A stretch of DNA of 32,014 bases from Caulobacteraceae bacterium (GTDB taxonomy: Bacteria; Pseudomonadota; Alphaproteobacteria; Caulobacterales; Caulobacteraceae), in assembly GCA_947475845.1 (NCBI GenBank), contig CANJMO010000028.1, positions 1 to 32,014 of the forward strand, in the 5' to 3' direction. Below, piece by piece: positions 6,230 to 12,704 of the stretch; within the stretch, counting starts at the first letter, position 1, and every line of letters starts with the position of its first letter. Below the pieces are notes generated by a model that did not search any database, had not been told where the DNA came from, and was given only the letters and a program-made list of their open reading frames with translations. Position numbers and translations under genes: made by a program.

Positions 6230-7177
6230 TTAAAGCCAGCCCTTCCATTTGAACCAGCCGAGCGGGATCAGGGCGCTGATGACGATCACGGCGATGCCGA
6301 ACGGATAGCCAAGATGCCATTCCAGTTCGGGCATGAACTTGAAGTTCATACCGTAGACGCCGGCCATAAGGGTCGGCGGGATGCCGACGATGGACGCCAC
6401 CGTCAGCACCTTGAAGATGTCGTTCTGCGAGATGGTGATGAAGCCCAGCACCGCATCCAGCAGGAACTGCACCTTGTTGGCCAAGTGCCCCTCGTAGTCG
6501 TTGAGCGAGACGATGTCCTGGCGCACCGCCTTCAGCCGCGCCGCCAAGGCGTCCGGGGCCGGCGCATGCAGCACCTCCAGCACGAACGGCACGATCCGCC
6601 CCACCCCCAGCAGCACGTCGCGGATATGAGACAGCCGCTCGCCGATCCGCCCGACCTTGGACAGGGTGGCGCGCTGGAACAGCTCCGACTTGTTGGCGTC
6701 CCGCTTGCGGTTCTTCTGGTGGAAGATGCCGCGCGAGACCCCGTCCAACTCGGCGGCCGCAGCCTCGAGCAAGTCGGCGACCCGGTCGATGATCGACTCG
6801 AACACACAGGTGAACACGCCCAGGCTGGTGATCGCATCGCCGTCTTCCAGGGCGTGCCGGGCGGCCGTATCGAAGGCCATGAACTTGTCGAAGCGCACGG
6901 TCAGTAGCCGCTTCTCGCTCAGCACGAACCCCACCGGCGACAGGTGCGGCGCCTCGACGCCGGCCATCAGCGGCGTGGACAGATACAGGGCGTGGTCGAT
7001 GCGCTGCAGGCGGCTCGACTGCTCGATGGCGCTGAGGTCGTCGCGGGTCGGCGCCTTGAAGCCGAAAGCCGCCTCGGCGGCCGCGATCTCATCCTCTGTC
7101 GGCGATCTGAGATCGATCCACACCGCCTCGTGCAGGCGCTCGGGCGTGTCGGCGGAGGCGGGATAGGCGGTCAGCAT
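6230..7177 (-). CDS. corA: CorA-family magnesium/divalent-cation transporter
   Basis: CorA forms pentameric inner-membrane channels for Mg2+ and sometimes Co2+, Ni2+ or Zn2+. The large N-terminal cytoplasmic domain is followed by two C-terminal transmembrane helices. The first ends in the diagnostic YGMNF filter motif, preceded by VASIVGIPPTLMAGV, and the second ends in a basic tail (GWFKWKGWL). Length from the ATG at 7177 is 315 residues, normal for the family. An in-frame start at 7225 would add 16 residues without family similarity. The motif alone cannot separate Mg2+ importers from ZntB-type transporters. Confidence 0.92.
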   Translation of the reverse strand: MLTAYPASADTPERLHEAVWIDLRSPTEDEIAAAEAAFGFKAPTRDDLSAIEQSSRLQRIDHALYLSTPLMAGVEAPHLSPVGFVLSEKRLLTVRFDKFMAFDTAARHALEDGDAITSLGVFTCVFESIIDRVADLLEAAAAELDGVSRGIFHQKNRKRDANKSELFQRATLSKVGRIGERLSHIRDVLLGVGRIVPFVLEVLHAPAPDALAARLKAVRQDIVSLNDYEGHLANKVQFLLDAVLGFITISQNDIFKVLTVASIVGIPPTLMAGVYGMNFKFMPELEWHLGYPFGIAVIVISALIPLGWFKWKGWL

Positions 7178-7241
7178 GGCGACTCGACTGGCTGTGATGA
7201 CGCTGGGAACGTGCGCGCGCTGCAAAGGCGCCGCAAGTCGC

Positions 7242-7730
7242 TCAGCCGTCGGTCATTTCGTGGCGCATCAGGCGGCGGCGCAGAGCCATGGCGTCCCACC
7301 AGGCATTGTGCTCGACGGCGCCCGCGACATCGGTGGGATAAGAAAAGACCCGCCGAATATCAAAGCGCAGACGGTCGACAGGCGCCTTGCGGCCAGGGCT
7401 GAACATCAGGGCCGCGCAGAACAGGCGCACGTCGTCTGGCCAGTCGGCGATGATCTCGGGATCGGGATCGCCGAACAGGAAACCGGCGATCGCCCGCGCG
7501 CCGTCGATCTGCCCGACCTCGCGCACCTCCACATCGTTCGGAACCGCACGCAGGTGGGGCTCGACATGGACCGCCACCCACGGATCGATGACCTCGCCCG
7601 GGTCATACAACAGATAGAGGCTGTGGCCGTCCTCGCGCACCAGGGCCAGCGACAGCAGAGGGCCGCCGAAGCCGTTGAACTCCGTATCCAGAAAATAACG
7701 CAGTGGACTGTTCCCCAACCAAGGGGGCAA
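7242..7730 (-). CDS. DEDDh-type 3'-5' exonuclease (RNase H-like fold)
   Basis: A 162-residue protein with the acidic catalytic pattern of DEDD exonucleases: LDTEFNG near the N-terminus (D and E), an aspartate in IADWPDD at mid-protein, and HNAWWDAMALR near the C-terminus (H and D). The size and motif spacing resemble the single-domain exoribonuclease group typified by Mycobacterium Rv2179c; substrate cannot be told from sequence. No ATG precedes the first motif. The best start is TTG at 7730 or possibly TTG at 7718, and neither has a good Shine-Dalgarno sequence, so the N-terminus is uncertain by a few residues. Confidence 0.82.
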   Translation of the reverse strand: MPPWLGNSPLRYFLDTEFNGFGGPLLSLALVREDGHSLYLLYDPGEVIDPWVAVHVEPHLRAVPNDVEVREVGQIDGARAIAGFLFGDPDPEIIADWPDDVRLFCAALMFSPGRKAPVDRLRFDIRRVFSYPTDVAGAVEHNAWWDAMALRRRLMRHEMTDG

Positions 7731-7946
7731 GGGTGGCAGCTATTTAGGACGAGGCAATGACGGCGCCCCGCAAACCGGCTTGCGGCCGCGCTTTGGACAT
7801 TCCGCGCGTTGGCCTGAACGCACAAAGGCGCCGGTAAGGCCGTAGCGATAAGCTCTGGGGTTTGACGCCGCGACGCAACAGGTCCACCACCGGGTCTTAC
7901 CCGCCCGTTGCGTTCCGGCGGCCCGGGCCGCCCGACGGAGATCCGC

Positions 7947-8636
7947 ATGCGCAAGACAGTCCTGGCCGCGATTCTGCTGGTGTCCGCGCCCCTGGCCCGC
8001 GCCCAGGAGGGGCCCAACAACCTTTTCATTAGCCCGTGCGGCGAGCCCTTCGTCGCCCCGGCCAGCGCACCCTACCCGATCGTCAACTGGTTCAACGGCG
8101 CCGACGCCAACCACGACGGCAAGCTCGACGCCGTGGAATTCACCAATGACAGCGAACGCTTCTTCGCCGTGCTCGACCGCAATCACGACGGCTTCATCGA
8201 TTCGCGCGAGGTGAACATCTACGAGCATGTCTTCGTGCCCGAGATCCTGCCCCGCAACGGCACCGAGGCCGAAGGACTGATGATCCGCGTGGCGATGCAG
8301 TTCGACGCCGGCGGCGCCGGCTATGCCGCCGGCGGGTCCAACGTGGCGCAGGGCGCTCAAGGCCCTCTGGACGTGAGCCCGCCGGTCGATCCGAACGCCC
8401 CGCCGCGCCAGAGACTGGATTCGAATCAGGGCGCTGTGCCGTTCAGCCTGTTCGCGGCGCCCGAGCCGGTGCGCGCCGCCGACCGCAACCTGGACGGCAA
8501 GGTCTCGCAACAGGAATTCCGCAACCTGGCCGCGCGCCGCTTCGCTTCCCTGGACACGACCATGCGCGGCTATCTGCTGCTGGCCGAATTGCCCCAGACC
8601 GACTTCGAACGCGCGGCCAAGGCCCGGCGGAAGTAG
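7947..8636 (+). CDS. Secreted EF-hand domain protein
   Basis: A 229-residue protein with a signal peptide (MRKTVLAAILLVSAPLARA), so exported. Three EF-hand-like calcium loops are readable: DANHDGKLDAVEF, DRNHDGFIDSREV and, after a proline- and glycine-rich linker, DRNLDGKVSQQEF. Each loop has acidic or polar residues at the expected coordinating positions and a final E, which points to calcium binding in the periplasm. The ATG at 7947 is chosen because CGGAG sits six bases upstream and the signal peptide starts there. The gene ends 11 bp before the 3' end of the minus-strand tRNA. Function is unknown; such proteins are frequent in Caulobacterales. Confidence 0.82.
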   Translation: MRKTVLAAILLVSAPLARAQEGPNNLFISPCGEPFVAPASAPYPIVNWFNGADANHDGKLDAVEFTNDSERFFAVLDRNHDGFIDSREVNIYEHVFVPEILPRNGTEAEGLMIRVAMQFDAGGAGYAAGGSNVAQGAQGPLDVSPPVDPNAPPRQRLDSNQGAVPFSLFAAPEPVRAADRNLDGKVSQQEFRNLAARRFASLDTTMRGYLLLAELPQTDFERAAKARRK

Positions 8637-8647
8637 CGGTCGCTGCG

Positions 8648-8721
8648 TAGGCCCGGCTGGACTCGAACCAGCAACCAGACCGTTATGAGCGGCCGGCTCT
8701 AACCAATTGAGCTACGGGCCC
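8648..8721 (-). tRNA. tRNA-Ile2 (anticodon CAU)
   Basis: A full cloverleaf can be folded: acceptor GGGCCCG paired to CGGGCCT (with a terminal G1-U72 wobble), D-stem GCTC/GAGC, anticodon stem GGCCG/CGGTC with loop CTCATAA, and T-stem GCTGG/CCAGC with loop TTCGAGT. The anticodon is CAU. The initiator's unpaired position 1-72 feature is absent. The C4-G69 and C5-G68 acceptor pairs are known TilS identity elements, so I call this isoleucine (lysidine-modified, reading AUA) rather than elongator methionine. CCA is not encoded; A73 is followed by CGC. The Met/Ile decision is an inference from these pairs. Confidence 0.85.
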
Positions 8722-8738
8722 TATGCAGCGCGTCCCGG

Positions 8739-8767
8739 TTAGCATGCACGCCGGGCGGCGCAAACAA
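8739..8767 (-). promoter_or_regulatory. Candidate promoter of the tRNA gene
   Basis: On the minus strand TTGTTT (8767-8762) and TGCTAA (8744-8739) are separated by 17 bases and end about 17 bases before the tRNA 5' end. The -10 resembles the GCTA-type box described for Caulobacter housekeeping promoters. Only the position and boxes support it. Confidence 0.4.
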
Positions 8768-8785
8768 CGCAGGGCCGCTTAGCCT

Positions 8786-8911
8786 CTAGTCCTTGTCCTT
8801 AAGAGTCTCGCCGCGCGGCGTGGTCACCTTGACCATCAGCCCGTACAGGCTGCCGTCCTTCATCGGATGCAGGGTGATGGCCATCTTGTCGCCGACCTTG
8901 GCCCAAGGACC
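8786..8911 (-). pseudogene. C-terminal remnant of a DUF6152-like gene
   Basis: Reading the minus strand from about 8911 to the TAG at 8788-8786 gives 41 residues, including KVGDKMAITLHPMKDGS and then YGLMVKVTTPRGETLKDKD. This strongly resembles the C-terminal end of DUF6152-type exported proteins (GDK.T...HP.KDGS.GL...VT.P.G.TL). No start codon with a ribosome site or signal peptide precedes it: immediately upstream the bases belong to the methyltransferase coding sequence on the other strand. The 5' two-thirds of the gene is therefore missing. Family assignment is from memory of the C-terminal pattern and should be confirmed. Confidence 0.6.
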
Positions 8912-8919
8912 GCCCGCTG

Positions 8920-9435
8920 ATGATCCTCGACGTCGGCAGCGGCTACGGCGACATGCTGCGCCGGGTCAGGCGCTGGACAGCGGCGCGCGGTCTAGAGGTC
9001 AAACTGACCGGCCTCGACCGCAACCCGTGGTCGGAGCGCTCTGCCGAGCGGGTGCTCGGTTCATCCGACATCGCCTTCGTCACCCAGGACCTGTTCGACT
9101 ACCGAGACGGCGCCGACGTGGCCATCTCGTCCCTGTTCGCCCACCATCTGACCGACACCGAACTGATCCGCTTCGTGGAATGGCAGGAGGCTAACGCCCG
9201 GGTCGGCTGGTTCATCAACGACCTGCGCCGCCACCCGTTCAGCTACTACGGCTTCGCCCTGCTCTCGCGTCTTATGCTCTGGCACCGTTTCGTGCGCCAC
9301 GATGGGCCGGTATCGATCAGCCGCGCTTTCAGCCGCGAGGACTGGGGTAAGCTCCTGGCCACGGCCGGGGCCAAGGCCGCCCGCATCGAGCCCTGGTTCC
9401 CGTTCCGCCTGTGCGTGTCGCGGGTGCGCGGATGA
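8920..9435 (+). CDS. SAM-dependent methyltransferase, N-terminally truncated
   Basis: The coding similarity begins abruptly at RPLMILDVGSGYGD, the SAM-binding motif I, which normally lies about 50 residues into this family. It continues with TGLDRNPWS (motif II), FVTQDLFDY and the ISSLFAHHLTD segment. The frame opens after a TGA at 8875-8877, with no ATG, GTG or TTG before the ATG at 8920, so the 171-residue product lacks the N-terminal helices. AAGGA at 8905-8909 might serve as a ribosome site by chance. Immediately upstream on the other strand is the DUF6152-like tail, which marks a deletion or rearrangement junction. The stop overlaps the downstream FAD oxidoreductase start (ATGA). The truncated enzyme may be inactive. 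Confidence 0.75.
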   Translation: MILDVGSGYGDMLRRVRRWTAARGLEVKLTGLDRNPWSERSAERVLGSSDIAFVTQDLFDYRDGADVAISSLFAHHLTDTELIRFVEWQEANARVGWFINDLRRHPFSYYGFALLSRLMLWHRFVRHDGPVSISRAFSREDWGKLLATAGAKAARIEPWFPFRLCVSRVRG

Positions 9436-10574
9436 GCGGCGTCGTCGTCATCGGCGGCGGGCCTGCGGGCGCGGCGAGCGCGATCCTGCTGGCGCGTGCC
9501 GGGCGAGCGGTGACCCTGCTGGAGCGCGAGAGCGGCCCTCACGACAAGGTCTGCGGCGAATTCATCAGTCATGAAGCGGCCGCTTATCTCGCGGCGCTCG
9601 GTGTCGATCTTTCCGCCCTCGGCGCCGTACCGATCCGCCATACGCGGCTGGCCGGCCGCCACGGCGAGACCCGTATCGCTCTGCCTTTTGCCGCCAGCAG
9701 CCTATCGCGGCGGCGGCTGGACGAAGCACTCCTGCAACTAGCCGCCGATGCGGGCGTGGAGGTCCGACTGGGCATCCGGGCCCGGCGCATGGCCCGCGAC
9801 GGGGACGGCTGGCGTATCGGCGTCGACGACGGCGCCCTGCACGCGTCCAGCGTGTTCCTGGCGGTGGGCAAGCACGATCTCAAGGGCTGGAAGCGGCCGC
9901 CCGGCCTACAAAGCGATCTGGTCGGCTTCAAAATGCACCTGCGCCTGGCGCCCGCCGAAGCTGCCGCGCTCGACCGCCATGTGGAGTTGATCCTGTTCCC
10001 CGGCGGCTACGCCGGGCTGGAGCCAATCGAGGACGGCTTGGCCAATCTGTGTTTGCTGGTCCGCCGCTCAGCCCTTCCCAAGGGCGAGGTTTGGCCCGAG
10101 CTGTTGGCGCTGATACGGACCGCCTGCCCCTTGCTGGATCGGCGCCTCGAAGGCGCCCAGCCGCTCTGGCCCAAACCCCTGGCGATCACCGCGATCCCCT
10201 ACGGCCACGTTCAAAAGTCCGCCAACGGCGTCTGGCGCCTCGGAGACCAGGCGGCGGTGATCCCGTCGTTCGCCGGCGACGGCATGGCCATCGCCCTACA
10301 CAGCGCCCACGTCGCGGCGGCGGCTTATCTGGAAGGCGGCACGGCGGAAACCTATCAACGACGGATGGCGCGCGATCTGGGGCTTCAGGTGCTCGGCGCG
10401 ACCCTGCTGTCCCAGGCCCTGGTGCGCCCTTGGGGCCAGGCCGCCCTGACCTCGCTCGCACGGCTGCAGCCGCGGCTGATGACCGCCGCGGCCGCGCGCA
10501 CGCGCATTTCGGAAAAGGCCCTGGAGCGGACCTTGCCGCAGCCTAGAGGGCTATCGTTTCAATCTCGCCCCTGA
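9432..10574 (+). CDS. NAD(P)/FAD-dependent oxidoreductase (geranylgeranyl-reductase / UbiH-like)
   Basis: A 380-residue flavoprotein. The Rossmann dinucleotide loop VVVIGGGPAGAASAILLARAG opens the protein, followed by LLERE and DKVCGEFIS, typical of the geranylgeranyl-reductase-like group. The second FAD motif GDQAAVIPSFAGDGMAIAL lies near residue 270. It starts at the ATG overlapping the methyltransferase stop, giving a coupled pair. In many proteobacteria such a methyltransferase-oxidoreductase pair follows a type III polyketide synthase; no such synthase is present here, and the sequence upstream is the truncation scar. It ends by overlapping the convergent ilvE 3' end by 32 bp. Substrate unknown. 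Confidence 0.85.
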   Translation: MSGVVVIGGGPAGAASAILLARAGRAVTLLERESGPHDKVCGEFISHEAAAYLAALGVDLSALGAVPIRHTRLAGRHGETRIALPFAASSLSRRRLDEALLQLAADAGVEVRLGIRARRMARDGDGWRIGVDDGALHASSVFLAVGKHDLKGWKRPPGLQSDLVGFKMHLRLAPAEAAALDRHVELILFPGGYAGLEPIEDGLANLCLLVRRSALPKGEVWPELLALIRTACPLLDRRLEGAQPLWPKPLAITAIPYGHVQKSANGVWRLGDQAAVIPSFAGDGMAIALHSAHVAAAAYLEGGTAETYQRRMARDLGLQVLGATLLSQALVRPWGQAALTSLARLQPRLMTAAAARTRISEKALERTLPQPRGLSFQSRP

Positions 10575-11436
10575 CCATCTGGGAATACTCTTCCATGAGG
10601 TCCAGGGTGATGTTGCCGGGCTTGAAGCGGTGCTCGGCGATCTCCGACACCGGGGTCACCTCCGCCGCGCTGCCGGTCAGGAACACCTCGTTGAAGGTCG
10701 ACAGCTCATCCGGATGGATGTGCCGCTCGATCACTTCCACACCCTTGCGCTTGGCCAGGGCGATCACCGACTGACGGGTCAGGCCGTTCAGGAAGCAGTC
10801 CGGCGTCGGGGTATGGATCGCACCGTCGCGCACCAGGAAGATGTTGGCGCCCGTGGACTCGGCGACATAGCCGCGCCAGTCGAGCATCAAAGCGTCGGCA
10901 TAGCCGTCCTTCTCCGCGGCGTGCTTGGAGATGGTGCAGATCATGTACAGGCCCGCCGCCTTGCTCTCGGTCGGGGCGGTGAACGGCGCCGGACGGCTGT
11001 ACTTGGCGCGGGTCAGGCGGATGCCCTTGGCGCGCTCTTCCGGCTTGAAGTAGCTCGGCCAGTCCCATGCGGCCACGGCCACATGGATCTTGGTCAGCTG
11101 GGCGGCCACGCCGATCTGCTCGGGTCCGCGCCAGGCGATCGGGCGCAGATAGCAGTCCGACAGCCCCATCTTCGCGGCGGTTTCCTTGCAGGCGCGGTTG
11201 AGTTCCTCCACGCTGTAGGGAACCTCGAAGTCGAGGATGTTGGCGGAGCGGTGAAGACGCTCGGAATGTTCCTGGAGCCTGTAGATCTCACCATTGTACA
11301 TGCGCGCGCCCTCGAACACCGCCGAGGCATAGTGAAGAGCGTGCGTCAGTACGTGCACCTTCGCCTCGCGCCAGGGTACAAATTCCCCGTCCAGCCAGAT
11401 CCAGCCGTCGCGATCGTCGTAGGGCACTAGTGACAT
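10543..11436 (-). CDS. ilvE: Branched-chain amino acid aminotransferase IlvE
   Basis: This PLP enzyme catalyses the last step of leucine, isoleucine and valine synthesis and the first step of their breakdown. From the ATG at 11436 (AAGGAG nine bases upstream) the protein has 297 residues. Fold-type IV features are LDGEFVPWREAKVHVLTHALHY at the N-terminus, FEGARMY, the PLP lysine K159 in TESKAAGLYM (same number as E. coli IlvE), YVAESTGANIFLV, and LTGSAAEVTPV. An in-frame upstream start at 11505 is less likely because it would place the ribosome site inside the gene. It is divergent from the MarR gene and convergent with the FAD oxidoreductase. Confidence 0.94.
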   Translation of the reverse strand: MSLVPYDDRDGWIWLDGEFVPWREAKVHVLTHALHYASAVFEGARMYNGEIYRLQEHSERLHRSANILDFEVPYSVEELNRACKETAAKMGLSDCYLRPIAWRGPEQIGVAAQLTKIHVAVAAWDWPSYFKPEERAKGIRLTRAKYSRPAPFTAPTESKAAGLYMICTISKHAAEKDGYADALMLDWRGYVAESTGANIFLVRDGAIHTPTPDCFLNGLTRQSVIALAKRKGVEVIERHIHPDELSTFNEVFLTGSAAEVTPVSEIAEHRFKPGNITLDLMEEYSQMVRGEIETIAL

Positions 11437-11461
11437 CGTGAAATACTCCTTCCGTCCGGAC

Positions 11462-11490
11462 CTTAGACCCCCGACAAAGGGCATCGTCAA
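11462..11490 (-). promoter_or_regulatory. Candidate ilvE promoter
   Basis: On the minus strand TTGACG (11490-11485) and TCTAAG (11467-11462) are exactly 17 bases apart, with the predicted transcription start about 20 bases before the ilvE ATG. The -35 matches the consensus well. It lies in the short divergent region shared with the MarR gene, so that regulator could act here; no clear palindrome was found. Confidence 0.55.
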
Positions 11491-11511
11491 CCGCCGCAAA
11501 GTCATAGGACA

Positions 11512-11994
11512 ATGACCACCGATACCCGCCTGATCCTGCGTGAAGAGGAGCTGGACGCTTCAGTGGAACTGTTCGTCCTGGCCGAGGCCGCGCTGTGGTC
11601 GACGGCCGAGGCGGCTCTGCAAGGCCATCCCTCCGGGCTTGGACGCGGACACTACCGCGCCGCCCTGCTGCTCAAGCGCCGGCCCGGCATCGGCGTGCAG
11701 GAACTGGCGCAACTCACGGGCCTTTCCAAGCAGGGCGCCAGCCGCGTGCTCACCGACCTGGAACAGGCCGGCTATGTCGAGAAGGCCGCCGGCAAGGCCG
11801 ACGGACGCCGCAAACCCGCCCAGCTGACCGCCGACGGCCGTCTGTTCGAGGCCCGCGTGTCGGAGCGCCTGCGCGCGCACTTGGCCCTCGCTTATCGCTC
11901 TGGTGGGCTGGAATCGGTGGCGGGCGCCCGGCGCATCCTGGCCGCTGTCGCCGGCTCGCGCCTGCAGGTCGGGACCGGCGGAGACGCCGAGTGA
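11512..11994 (+). CDS. petP: MarR-family transcriptional regulator (PetP-like)
   Basis: A 160-residue winged-helix regulator. The DNA-binding part is visible at about residues 55-105: LKRRPGIGVQELAQLTGLSKQGASRVLTDLEQAGYVEK followed by the wing DGRRKPAQLTADG. Flanking helices form the MarR dimer arms. The gene overlaps the following response regulator as GTGA, and the pair divergent from ilvE matches the petP-petR arrangement known in Rhodobacter capsulatus and other alphaproteobacteria. The symbol rests on this context and overall similarity, not on function. Promoter signals are weak; only a short AGGA stands just before the ATG. Confidence 0.82.
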   Translation: MTTDTRLILREEELDASVELFVLAEAALWSTAEAALQGHPSGLGRGHYRAALLLKRRPGIGVQELAQLTGLSKQGASRVLTDLEQAGYVEKAAGKADGRRKPAQLTADGRLFEARVSERLRAHLALAYRSGGLESVAGARRILAAVAGSRLQVGTGGDAE

Positions 11995-12704
11995 GCGAGC
12001 GCCATCTCCTGATCGTCGACGACGACGACCGCATCCGCGGCCTGCTCAAGGAATACCTGGCCCGCGCCGGCTTCCGCGTGACCAGCGCCCCGGACGCGGC
12101 GGGCGCCCGGCGCATGCTCAACGCCCTGGATTTCGACCTGATGATCCTCGACGTCATGATGCCGGGCGAGGACGGCCTCAGCCTGACCCGCTCGATCCGC
12201 GCCGAGGACGGCCCCAAGGCCCACACCCCGATCCTCATGCTGACCGCGCGCGGCCTGGCCGAAGACCGCATCGAGGGCCTGACCAGCGGCGTCGACGACT
12301 ATCTGCCCAAGCCGTTCGATCCGCAGGAACTGCTCCTGCGCATCGAGGCCATCCTGCGCCGCACCGGCGGGCGCAAGGCGCGGGTCGCCGAGCGCCTCTC
12401 CCTCGGCCGCTGCGCGCTCGATCTCGGCCGCGGCGAACTGCTGCGCGACGAGGCGCCCGTGCGCCTGACCGAGGCCGAATCCAACCTGCTGCGCCGCCTG
12501 GCCCAGACCCCCCACGTCGCCGTCGATCGCATGGAGCTGGCCCAGGGCGCCGGGCCGATTCCCGAGGTCATCGACGGGGCCGGGCGCGCGGTGGACATCC
12601 ATGTCACCCGCCTGCGCCGCAAGATCGAAGCCGATCCCAAGAACCCGCGATACCTGCAGACGGTGCGAGGCGTCGGCTATATGCTGGCTCCCGATGAGAC
12701 TTAG
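11991..12704 (+). CDS. petR: OmpR/PhoB-family response regulator (PetR-like)
   Basis: A two-domain regulator of 237 residues starting with GTG that overlaps the MarR stop. The receiver domain has the acidic pocket D10-D12, phospho-acceptor D54 in LMILDVMMPGEDG, T85 in LMLTARG and K107 in YLPKPFDP. The C-terminal winged helix ends with VDIHVTRLRRKIEADP and QTVRGVGYM, as in OmpR/PhoB proteins. The gene is followed with an 11-bp overlap by its likely kinase. In R. capsulatus petR was described next to the cytochrome bc1 operon; here petABC is about 11 kb away in the same direction. The regulon cannot be read from this sequence. Confidence 0.9.
   Translation: MSERHLLIVDDDDRIRGLLKEYLARAGFRVTSAPDAAGARRMLNALDFDLMILDVMMPGEDGLSLTRSIRAEDGPKAHTPILMLTARGLAEDRIEGLTSGVDDYLPKPFDPQELLLRIEAILRRTGGRKARVAERLSLGRCALDLGRGELLRDEAPVRLTEAESNLLRRLAQTPHVAVDRMELAQGAGPIPEVIDGAGRAVDIHVTRLRRKIEADPKNPRYLQTVRGVGYMLAPDET

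Noticed and set aside
7731-7946. 216-base gap upstream of the EF-hand gene
   Set aside because: It probably carries that gene's promoter, but no box pair with proper spacing was convincing, and no coding frame is supported.
8648-8960. Genomic island attachment site at the tRNA gene
   Set aside because: No integrase, direct repeat of the tRNA 3' end or phage genes were seen, and the scar is on the 5' side of the tRNA, not the usual 3' attachment side.
8793-9194. 133-codon plus-strand frame across the scar
   Set aside because: Its frame does not match the methyltransferase motifs and its start lies inside the DUF6152-like remnant on the other strand.
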